Shown here one piece after another: positions 57,701-64,000 of a stretch of DNA of 64,000 bases. The notes beneath the pieces were generated by a model, which searched no databases, was not told the origin of the DNA, and worked only from the letters and a program-made list of their open reading frames with translations. Source of the stretch: Actinomadura cremea (GTDB lineage Bacteria > Actinomycetota > Actinomycetes > Streptosporangiales > Streptosporangiaceae). Location: contig NZ_BMRF01000001.1 of NCBI RefSeq assembly GCF_014648495.1, positions 558,001-622,000 of the forward strand, given 5' to 3'. A program made the position numbers and the translations under genes. Every line of letters begins with the position of its first letter. Within the stretch, counting starts at the first letter, position 1.

Positions 57701-58436
57701 TGTTCGCCTACGGCCACGGGACGGCGGCGGACGCCGAGCGGCTGCGCACCGGCGACCTCGCGTCCGGCGGCCTCGTGACGATGGCCCTCAACGCGGAGGC
57801 GTCCGGCGACACGGCCGTCCGGAACGGCTGGCGGCTGGCGCGCGACCTCGACGTCCCGATCGCGCTGCACGTCCGGGGCGGGGTCCCGTTGGTGCGCATC
57901 GACCGGCTGGCCGGGCTCCGCCCCGGCACCGTCTACATCCACGGGACCGGGCTCGCGCCCGGCGAGTTCCGGCTGATGGCCGACAGCGGCGGCGCGCTCG
58001 CCCTCGCGCCCGCGATCGAGCTGACGATGGGGCACGGGATGCCGGCGGCGGAGGCGGCCGCGCCGGGCTGCGGCCCGCGCTGAGCACCGACGTCGAGACC
58101 GCCACGGCGGGCGACATGTTCACCCAGATGCGCGCGGCGTTCCAGGCGGCCCGCTTCGCCGCCCTGCACGGGCCGGGCGTCCGGCGGGCCCCTGCCCACC
58201 ACCCGCGCGGTCCTGGAGTCGGCGACGATCGACGGCGCGCGGGCCCTCGGCCTCGACGGCCGGGTGGGGTCCGTCCGTCCGGGCAAGCAGGCCGATCTCA
58301 TCGTGCTCGACACGTCCCGTCCGGGCGTCCGGCCGATCTACGACCCGGCCGGGACGGTCGTCTCGGCGATGGACCGCGGCGACGTCGACACCGTCCTGGT
58401 GGCCGGGCGCTTCCGCAAGCGCGGCCGCCGCCAGCC
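57701..58436 (+). pseudogene. Amidohydrolase (metal-dependent deaminase/hydrolase) gene, 5'-truncated and frameshifted twice
   Basis: Text begins mid-protein (VRAVFAYGHGTAADAERLR) and continues through HVRGG, YIHGTGLAPGEFRLMADSGG and ELTMGHGMPAAEA, then shifts frame near 58063 (ALSTDVETATAGDMFTQMRA) and again near 58185 (TTRAVLESATIDGARALGLD, VRPGKQADLIVLDTSRPG). The first 130 residues are missing at the 57700 junction. It ends abruptly near 58436 where another remnant begins. Confidence 0.75.
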
Positions 58437-58684
58437 CGCTGCCGTCCCTCGGCGGCATCGGCGACGGGCGCGAGGGCTACCGGGGCGAGATCCACGTGCT
58501 CGGCACCACCGACGACCCGCTCGTCGAGGAAGCGGAGCTGCGCGAGGTCGCGGGCCGGTTCGGCGGCGCCGGTCTCGACGTCCTGCCCGGCACCGAGCAC
58601 GCCGCCGAGATGTTCTCCGGCCCCCGCGCCGCCGACGCCCGCCGCGCCCTGGACGCCTTCCTGGCCCGCGCCTTCACCCCTTGA
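58437..58684 (+). pseudogene. 3' fragment of an alpha/beta hydrolase-like gene
   Basis: About 82 codons: LPSLGGIGDGREGYRGEIHV, LGTTDDPLVEEAELREVAGR, GGAGLDVLPGTEHAAEMFSG ending DAFLARAFTP and TGA. The TDDPLV and LPGTEH segments resemble the acid and His positions of dienelactone-hydrolase-like or related alpha/beta hydrolases. The nucleophile half is gone. It is fused by a junction near 58436 to the amidohydrolase remnant. Confidence 0.55.
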
Positions 58685-58757
58685 TCGTTTTCACCGCCGT
58701 TCGGATGATTACAGCGTTACATTGATTACCCGATCGGCCGTGACAAGGGTGGTTCCG

Positions 58758-59528
58758 ATGATCGTCGAGTACATCCGCTACCAGATCGCCCCCGCGAACG
58801 CCGGAGAGTTCGAGGCCGCCTACGCGCGCGCGTCCGTCCCGCTTTCCGCCGCCCCCGAATGCGTGGACTACGAGCTGTCCCGGAGCACCGAGGACCCGGG
58901 CGCGTACATCCTGCGCATCTGCTGGACGTCCGCCGACGCCCACATGCGGGGCTTTCGCCGGGGCGAGCACTTCCCTGCGTTCTTCGCCGAGATCAAGCCG
59001 TACGTGGACCGGATCGAGGAGATGCGGCACTACGAGCGGACGGACGTGCGCGGTGCGGGCTCGTCCGTCCCGACCATGTACGAGTGGGCGGGCGGCGCGG
59101 AGGCGTTCGAGCGGCTCACCGAGGTGTTCTACGCGAACGTGCTCAAGGACGACCTCCTCCTCCCGCTGTTCGCGCACATGGCCCCCGACCACCCGAAGTG
59201 GGTGGCGATCTGGCTGGGCGAGGTGTTCGGCGGGCCCGAGCGGTACAGCCGGGAACGCGGCGGCTACCACCACATGGTCCGGCAGCACCTCGGCAGGGCG
59301 ATCACCGAACCGCGGCGGCGCCGCTGGGTGTCCCTGCTGATGGACGCCGCCGACGAGGTCGGGCTCCCGGACGACCCCGAGTTCCGCGCCGCGTTCGCGT
59401 CCTACATCGAGTGGGGCACCCGCATCGCGCTGACGAACTCGCAGCCCGCCGCCTCCCCGCCTCTGGAGGCCCCGATGCCGCACTGGGGCTGGGGCGTCGC
59501 GCCCCCGTACGTCCCCGGGAAGAACTGA
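58758..59528 (+). CDS. Fusion of an ABM monooxygenase domain and a group II truncated hemoglobin
   Basis: 256 residues from ATG at 58758. Residues 1-95: antibiotic-biosynthesis-monooxygenase fold (MIVEYIRYQIAPANAGEFEA, YELSRSTEDPGAYILRICWT). Residues about 108-230: trHbO-type globin (YEWAGGAEAFERLTEVFYAN, LFAHMAPDHPKWVAIWLGEV with the CD-loop Tyr/Trp, GGYHHMVRQHLG with proximal His). A C-terminal 30-residue Pro/Trp-rich tail follows. It could couple heme-bound O2/NO chemistry with a small-molecule oxygenase. Confidence 0.88.
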   Translation: MIVEYIRYQIAPANAGEFEAAYARASVPLSAAPECVDYELSRSTEDPGAYILRICWTSADAHMRGFRRGEHFPAFFAEIKPYVDRIEEMRHYERTDVRGAGSSVPTMYEWAGGAEAFERLTEVFYANVLKDDLLLPLFAHMAPDHPKWVAIWLGEVFGGPERYSRERGGYHHMVRQHLGRAITEPRRRRWVSLLMDAADEVGLPDDPEFRAAFASYIEWGTRIALTNSQPAASPPLEAPMPHWGWGVAPPYVPGKN

Positions 59529-59604
59529 CGCGCGTGCTCGGGCCGGGCTCCGCCGCGTGGGCGGGACCGGCGAGACGGACCAGTACAGCACGGCCTGATC
59601 CGGT

Positions 59605-59633
59605 GCGGGGCCGGCGGCGAGCGCCGGCCCCGC
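59605..59633. terminator. Terminator between convergent genes
   Basis: 12-bp stem GCGGGGCCGGCG (59605-59616) with 59622-59633, loop GCGAG. Confidence 0.8.
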
Positions 59634-59642
59634 GCCCCGGCG

Positions 59643-61070
59643 TCAGTCCGAGCGGGGCGAGCGGGCCAGGACGGCGAAGCCCGCCCCGGCGGCGACGGCG
59701 GCCACGGCCGCGTAGCGGAAGGCCGTCTGGAAGCCCTCCACCTGCGCGGCGAGGTCGCCGGGCGCCCGCGCGGCCACGGCCGTCGCCGCGCCCACCAGCA
59801 CGGCCAGACCGAACGCCCCGCCGAGCTGGTCCACCGACCGCTGCACGCCGGAGGCGATGCCGGCGTCCCGGTCGGTGACGCCGTGCAGGGCGGCGTTCTG
59901 GAGGGCGATCAGCCCGAGCGCCATGCCCACCGCCACCGTGATCATCCCGGGCAGGACGTCCGTCCACAGGCTGCCGTCGACCGGCATCCGGGACAGCAGC
60001 AGGGCCCCGGCGGCGGTGGCCGCGGCGCCCGCCGCGGCGGTGGCCTTCACCCCCACACCGGCGATCATCTTCTCGGTCAGCAGCAGAGCCGTGAGCAGGA
60101 CCGCGCAGAACGGCAGGAACGCCAGCCCCGTCTGCAGGGGGCTCAGCTCCAGCACGTCCTGGAGGTACAGGGTCACGATGAAGAAGGTCGTCGAGAACGC
60201 CGCGCTGACCAGGACGGTCGCGCCGTTCGCGACCGTCCTGGTCCGGTCGGCGAAGAAGGACGGCGGGACGAGCGGCCGCCGCGACCGGCGCTCGACGAGC
60301 GCGAACGCCGCGAGGGCCGCGAGCCCGCCCGCGATCGGCGCCGCGACCACGAGGTCGTCCCACGGACGGTGCGCCGCCCGCAGGACGCCGAACACCAGCG
60401 CCAGCGGACCGGCGGTCAGCAGGACGGCGCCGGGCACATCGAGCCCGCCGCGCCGTTCCGGCGCCGGGTCGGCCCGGACCAGCCGGGGGGTGAGCGCCAG
60501 CACCGCGATCACGACGGGCAGGTTGACGAGGAAGATCCAGCGCCAGTGCAGCAACTCGGTGAGCAGGCCCGACAGCAGGACGCCGCCCGCCATGCCGAGC
60601 CCGGAGATCGCGCCCCACACGCCGAGCGCCTTGGCGCGCTCGCCCGGCCCGGTGAACAGCAGCGCGATCAGCGACATCGCGGCGGGCGAGGCGAGCGCCT
60701 CGCCCGCGCCCTGCCCGAACCTCGCGGCGACCAGCGTGGGCAGGTCGGGCGCGGCCCCGGCGAGCAGCGACGACAGCCCGAACAGGGCCGCGCCGGTGAG
60801 GAACGCGCGGCGGCGTCCGAACAGGTCGCCGATCCGGCCGCCGAGCAGCAGCAGCCCGCCGCCGACCAGCGCGTACCCGGTGACCACCCAGGCCAGCTCG
60901 GTGGGGGCGGCGGCCAGTTCGGCGCCGATGGACGGCAGCGCGACGTTGACGACGGTGACGTCCACGGCGATGAGGCACTGCAGGAGGGACAGGACGGCCA
61001 GGGCCTTCCAGCGGCTCGCCGCGCCCGATTCGGGCAGCGCGGGGCGGGACGCGGAACGGGAAACGTTCAC
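59643..61070 (-). CDS. DHA2-family MFS exporter (14-TM type)
   Basis: 475 residues from GTG at 61070. Motif A-like GGRIGDLFGRRRAFLTGAAL and motif C-like AISGLGMAGGVLLSGLLTEL; DVTVVNVALPSIGAELAAAP is the motif D1 of DHA2 exporters (EmrB/LfrA group). About 14 hydrophobic segments. Such proteins give multidrug or product resistance. The Shine-Dalgarno (CTGGAG) is 12 nt upstream and is complementary to a sequence next to a tiny upstream ORF, suggesting drug-inducible translation. Confidence 0.92.
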   Translation of the reverse strand: MNVSRSASRPALPESGAASRWKALAVLSLLQCLIAVDVTVVNVALPSIGAELAAAPTELAWVVTGYALVGGGLLLLGGRIGDLFGRRRAFLTGAALFGLSSLLAGAAPDLPTLVAARFGQGAGEALASPAAMSLIALLFTGPGERAKALGVWGAISGLGMAGGVLLSGLLTELLHWRWIFLVNLPVVIAVLALTPRLVRADPAPERRGGLDVPGAVLLTAGPLALVFGVLRAAHRPWDDLVVAAPIAGGLAALAAFALVERRSRRPLVPPSFFADRTRTVANGATVLVSAAFSTTFFIVTLYLQDVLELSPLQTGLAFLPFCAVLLTALLLTEKMIAGVGVKATAAAGAAATAAGALLLSRMPVDGSLWTDVLPGMITVAVGMALGLIALQNAALHGVTDRDAGIASGVQRSVDQLGGAFGLAVLVGAATAVAARAPGDLAAQVEGFQTAFRYAAVAAVAAGAGFAVLARSPRSD

Positions 61071-61081
61071 GGAAGTGAGAA

Positions 61082-61115
61082 CTCCAGGTCGGGCTCCCGT
61101 GGGCCCACGGGAGCC
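61082..61115 (-). promoter_or_regulatory. Exporter Shine-Dalgarno and 24-bp perfect palindrome
   Basis: GGCTCCCGTGGG/CCCACGGGAGCC (61092-61115) is a perfect loopless palindrome. It directly precedes CTGGAGTT (61087-61080), the ribosome site of the exporter gene. Confidence 0.6.
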
Positions 61116-61196
61116 GGGTGACGGATGTGCACCCGTGGCGCCGGCGTCGACGGGATCGGCGGGATCGGCGATCGACCGTCGGCGGCACCGCTGGAG

Positions 61197-61217
61197 TTAC
61201 TCGGTGAAGACGCCCAT
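61197..61217 (-). CDS. Six-residue upstream ORF (leader peptide MGVFTE)
   Basis: ATG at 61217, GGC GTC TTC ACC GAG, TAA at 61197. It begins about 11 nt after the -10 of the promoter at 61228-61257, so it would be translated almost leaderless. The AA of its stop plus the next bases form AACTCCAG, which is complementary to CTGGAGTT at the exporter Shine-Dalgarno. Confidence 0.5.
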   Translation of the reverse strand: MGVFTE

Positions 61218-61227
61218 GACGCGACGG

Positions 61228-61257
61228 AAGCTAACAGCCGCCGCGCCCACCCGTCAA
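61228..61257 (-). promoter_or_regulatory. Promoter of the DHA2 exporter transcript
   Basis: On the minus strand TTGACG (61257-61252), an 18-bp spacer and TAGCTT (61233-61228). Transcription would start at about 61220, 3-5 nt before the upstream ORF ATG. The -35 overlaps the stop codon (61254) of the decayed Lrp gene. Confidence 0.6.
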
Positions 61258-61490
61258 AGCGCCGGGGCGGTGCGCTTCGCGTAGGAGGTGACCGGGACGG
61301 TCTCGACGCGCTCGATGCCGTCCAGGGCGCCGATCCGGTCGCTGAGGTAGCCGTAGAGGGCGTCGTCGTCCCGGCAGACGGCGATGACGAGCAGGTTGTG
61401 CGGGCCGGTGGTCGCGCCGACGAAGGCCGCCTCGGCGTCCGCCGCCAGGCTCGCGGCGACCGCGGCGAGCCGGGCGCGGCCGGCGTCGCG
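61254..61490 (-). pseudogene. C-terminal fragment of an Lrp/AsnC-family regulator
   Basis: Text RLAAVAASLAADAEAAFVGA, TTGPHNLLVIAVCRDDDALY, GYLSDRIGALDGIERVETVP ends VTSYAKRTAPAL and TGA, which is the ligand-binding RAM domain of Lrp/AsnC proteins. The HTH half is missing; upstream of about 61480 the frame is unrelated and a DoxX gene begins on the other strand. Both genes lack 5' ends at one junction. Confidence 0.75.
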
Positions 61491-61994
61491 CGGTTCGCCA
61501 CCTGGCGGGCGAGCGCGGCGCACGGCCTGGCCGTCATGCTCGTGTTCACCGGCGCGGCGCGCTTCGCCCCCGGCGGCCTCGCCGTGATGCCCGGCCACGC
61601 CGACCTGGTCGCGATGGTGCCGCCGTTCGTGCCGTTCCCCGGCTTCGCGGTGTACGCGACCGGCGTGCTCGAACTGGGCGGCGCGCTCGCGCTCGTCCTG
61701 GAGCCCGGCCGCCGCGCCGCCGGGCTCGGGTCGGCGGTCCTGTTCGTCGTGATGCTCCCGGCGAACGTGTACGCGGCCCTGAAGGACGTGCCGTTGGGCG
61801 ACGCCCCCGCCACGCCGCTGTGGTTCCGGGTACCGGAGCAGATCCTCTTCATCGCGGTCGCGCTGTGGGCCGCCGCGGAACGTTCCGGCGGCCCGGACCG
61901 CGCCGGTCAGGGAGGCGATCGGACCGGCCGGGCGGCTCTGCGCCGACCGCGCGGTACCGGATCCGGCGTTGACTCTGAAACGCTAGTGGACTAA
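61491..61994 (+). pseudogene. DoxX-family membrane protein gene, 5'-truncated
   Basis: Text RFATWRASAAHGLAVMLVFT, GHADLVAMVPPFVPFPGF, GVLELGGALALVLEPGRRAA, LFVVMLPANVYAALKDVPLG and PEQILFIAVALWAA matches DoxX-like proteins with four membrane helices. No acceptable start codon or ribosome site precedes the domain: the sequence begins at the junction with the Lrp fragment. A start at the internal ATG 61537 would remove part of helix 1. The TAA lies inside the MMPL operator. Confidence 0.65.
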
Positions 61995-62014
61995 CAATTG
62001 CTACTCCACTAGCG
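61969..62014 (+). promoter_or_regulatory. Promoter and operator of the MMPL gene
   Basis: TTGACT (61969-61974) and TAACAA (61992-61997) are 17 bp apart. The -10 is flanked by perfect 10-bp inverted arms CGCTAGTGGA (61981-61990) and TCCACTAGCG (62005-62014), so a dimeric repressor bound there would block the promoter. Confidence 0.7.
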
Positions 62015-62029
62015 ATTGGCGGTGCGGTC

Positions 62030-64000
62030 ATGGCGGTGACGCTGGCTCGGCTCGGGCGGTGGTGCTTCCGGCGGCGGTGGGCGGTGACGCTCGTGTGGGT
62101 CGGGCTGCTCGCGGCGTGCGGGGCCGGTGCGGCCACGCTGTCGGGGCCGACGCAGGACGCGTTCTCGGTGCCGGGCACGGAGGCGCAGCGGGCGAACGAC
62201 CTGGTCATGGAGCGGTTCCCGGAGGCGGCGGGCGGCGGGGCGCGGGCCCGGGTCGTCGTGGCGGGATCCCCGGACGAACGCGCGCTGCGGGCCGTCGTGC
62301 GGCGGATCGGGGACGTGCCCGAGGTGGCCGGGGTCGCCGAACCGGTCGTCTCGCCGGACGGACGGGTCGCGCTGCTGGAGGTCGCGTACCGGGTCCCGGC
62401 GGACGAGCTGGCGGAGGCCGATCGCGCGGCGCTGCGGGACGCGGCCGAGGGGCCGGGGCTGCGGGTCGAGCTGAGCGGGGACGCGGTGGCGCCGCCGGAG
62501 GAGGGCGCCGGGGAACTGGCCGGGGTGGCGGTCGCGGCGATCGTGCTGACGGTGACGCTCGGGTCGCCGACGGCGGCCGGGCTGCCGCTGCTGTCGGCGA
62601 TCGTCGGGATCGGCGTCGGGCTGTCGGCGATCGTCGCGGCGTCGGGGTTCCTGACGCTGAACTCCGACACCCCGGCGCTGGCGCTGATGCTCGGCCTCGC
62701 GGTCGCGATCGACTACGCGCTGTTCATCATCTCGCGCTACCGGGACGAGGTGCTCGGCGGGCGGGAGCCCGAGGAGGCGGCCGGGCACGCGGTGGGGACG
62801 GCCGGGACGGCGGTGGTGTTCGCGGGGCTGACGGTCGTGATCGCGCTGGCGGGGCTCGCGGTCGTGGGCATTCCGGTGCTGACGGAGCTCGGGCTCGCGG
62901 CGGCGGGGACGGTCGCGGTCGCGGTGCTCGTCGCGCTGACGCTGCTGCCCGCGCTGGTCGGGTTCGCCGGGCGCCGGGTGCTGGGCCGCCGCCCCGCGCG
63001 GACCCGCGAGACGGGGCGGTGGGGACGGTTCGTCACCGCGCGTCCGCTGCCGGTGCTGGCGGTCGCCGTCGCGCTGCTGGGCGTCGCGGCCGTCCCGGCG
63101 CTCGACCTGCGGCTGGGGCTGCCCGACGACGGCACGGCGCCGCCGGAGACCACGCAGCGGCAGGCGTACGACCTGGTCGCGGACGCGTTCGGGCCCGGCT
63201 TCAACGGGCCGCTGACGCTGGTCGTGCAGGGCGCCGACGCGGGGGCGGCCGCGCGGCGGGCCGTGGCGGCGGTCGAGCGCCTGGACGTCGCGGCCGTGCG
63301 GACGGTCGCGGTGGACGCGGCGGGCCGGACGGCGCTCGTCGAGGTGGTGCCGGAGAGCGGGCCGACGAGCGCGGCGACCGAGGAGCTCATCGAGGCGATC
63401 CGGGACCGGGCGGGCGCGGGGGTCGCGGTGACCGGGCGGACGGCGATCGACGTCGACACGTCCCGCAAGCTGGCGGGCGCGATGACCGGCTACCTGGTGC
63501 TGATCGTGGGGCTGGCGTTCCTGCTGCTCATGCTGGTGTTCCGGTCGATCGTGGTGCCGTTGAAGGCGACCGCCGGGTTCCTGCTGAGCATCGCGGCGAC
63601 GTTCGGCGCGGTCGTCGCGGTGTTCCAGTGGGGCTGGCTGGACGGGCTGGGCGTGCACGCGTCCGGGATCATCGTGAACCTGCTGCCGGTGATGATGATC
63701 GGGATGGTGTTCGGCCTGGCGATGGACTACCAGGTCTTCCTCGTCACCCGGATGCGGGAGGAGCACGTGCGGGGCGCGGACCCGGTCCAGGCCGTCGTCG
63801 CGGGGCTGACGCACGGCTCCCGGGTGGTGACGGCGGCGGCGCTCATCATGATCAGCGTGTTCGGCGGGTTCGTCCTGTCGGACCTGCCGATGCTCCAGTC
63901 GTTCGGGTTCGCACTGGCCGTCGCGGTGTTCTTCGACGCGTTCGTGGTGCGGATGACGATCGTCCCGGCGGTGATGGCGCTGCTCGGACGCGCGGTGTGG
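62030..64000 (+). CDS. MMPL/RND-family transporter (continues past the right edge)
   Basis: 657 codons visible from ATG at 62030. MMPL layout: TM1 (WAVTLVWVGLLAACGAGAA), a first extracytoplasmic domain, helices 2-6 with the GIGVGLSAIVAASGF and LGLAVAIDYALFIISRYRDE motif (proton-relay Asp-Tyr pair), a second extracytoplasmic domain, and helices 7-12 with GMVFGLAMDYQVFLVTRMRE. These exporters carry lipids or antibiotics by proton motive force. The stop is beyond the window. A repressor-type operator overlaps its promoter, but the likely cognate regulator gene is not adjacent on the left. Confidence 0.92.
   Translation, partial: MAVTLARLGRWCFRRRWAVTLVWVGLLAACGAGAATLSGPTQDAFSVPGTEAQRANDLVMERFPEAAGGGARARVVVAGSPDERALRAVVRRIGDVPEVAGVAEPVVSPDGRVALLEVAYRVPADELAEADRAALRDAAEGPGLRVELSGDAVAPPEEGAGELAGVAVAAIVLTVTLGSPTAAGLPLLSAIVGIGVGLSAIVAASGFLTLNSDTPALALMLGLAVAIDYALFIISRYRDEVLGGREPEEAAGHAVGTAGTAVVFAGLTVVIALAGLAVVGIPVLTELGLAAAGTVAVAVLVALTLLPALVGFAGRRVLGRRPARTRETGRWGRFVTARPLPVLAVAVALLGVAAVPALDLRLGLPDDGTAPPETTQRQAYDLVADAFGPGFNGPLTLVVQGADAGAAARRAVAAVERLDVAAVRTVAVDAAGRTALVEVVPESGPTSAATEELIEAIRDRAGAGVAVTGRTAIDVDTSRKLAGAMTGYLVLIVGLAFLLLMLVFRSIVVPLKATAGFLLSIAATFGAVVAVFQWGWLDGLGVHASGIIVNLLPVMMIGMVFGLAMDYQVFLVTRMREEHVRGADPVQAVVAGLTHGSRVVTAAALIMISVFGGFVLSDLPMLQSFGFALAVAVFFDAFVVRMTIVPAVMALLGRAVW

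Noticed and set aside
1-64000. CRISPR arrays, insertion sequences, integrases, phage genes, rRNA
   Set aside because: I looked for regular repeats, transposase motifs and structural RNAs on both strands and found none.

Overview
The window is chromosomal DNA from a high-GC Gram-positive actinomycete. Most third codon positions are G or C, GTG starts are common, and the gene families are actinobacterial: an AfsR/SARP regulator, a LAL LuxR regulator, a DUF5753 XRE / DUF397 / HATPase trio, DUF3140, YcnI-CopC, and an Fe/Mn SOD with a Nur-like box. A member of the Thermomonosporaceae or Streptosporangiales (Actinomadura-like) is my guess, not a demonstrated assignment. I see no rRNA, tRNA, CRISPR array, insertion sequence or phage module. 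The DNA looks like an accessory chromosome arm built mainly from small regulator-plus-enzyme units.

Layout. 1-5.7 kb: DJ-1/PfpI protein with a GlxA-type regulator, a 50-residue basic protein, an orphan sensor kinase, a DUF4097 lipoprotein divergent from a TetR gene, and an imine-reductase-like enzyme. 5.8-17.2 kb: giant SARP regulator coupled to an arylamine N-acetyltransferase, an Rrf2/AhpD pair sharing a 19-bp operator, an erythromycin-esterase homologue, a LAL regulator, and a SRPBCC-ArsR-VOC operon behind a 44-bp palindrome. 17.3-25 kb: small proteins, a decayed DHFR-family gene, TetR, an ABC-2 exporter, the bald-type trio, and a CGNR regulator divergent from a hydrolase. 25-34 kb: TetR/azoreductase pair, purC, epoxide hydrolase/WYL pair, SnoaL/HxlR pair (HxlR frameshifted), nitronate monooxygenase, 2-hydroxyacid dehydrogenase and a second erythromycin-esterase homologue. 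34.4-40.2 kb: an alcohol dehydrogenase - P450 - crotonase - acyl-CoA dehydrogenase operon divergent from a PaaX-family repressor, probably a catabolic unit. 40-46 kb: nitroreductase, broken HEAT gene, AraC/MFS pair, DUF1059, and a 538-residue HTH/coiled-coil protein behind a structured leader. 45.8-55 kb: secreted PHB depolymerase, RibD/DHFR-like protein, secreted protein, SnoaL protein, amino-acid permease, thioesterase-ADH pair, SOD, and a SUKH-family gene downstream of a cobalamin riboswitch. 55.3-64 kb: copper-type YcnI/CopC group, a run of gene remnants, an ABM-globin fusion, a DHA2 exporter behind what looks like a translational attenuator, an Lrp/DoxX deletion scar, and an MMPL transporter.

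Three themes recur. First, many divergent regulator/target pairs carry a clear dyad in the shared promoter region, so local autoregulated switches dominate. Second, gene decay is frequent: about eight remnants or frameshifted genes, including two places where a deletion seems to have removed the 5' ends of two divergent genes. Third, several leaders look regulatory at the RNA level: the riboswitch before the SUKH gene, the six-residue upstream ORF plus anti-Shine-Dalgarno before the DHA2 exporter, competing hairpins before the coiled-coil gene, and a hairpin enclosing the permease Shine-Dalgarno. These RNA elements are the best candidates for new biology here.
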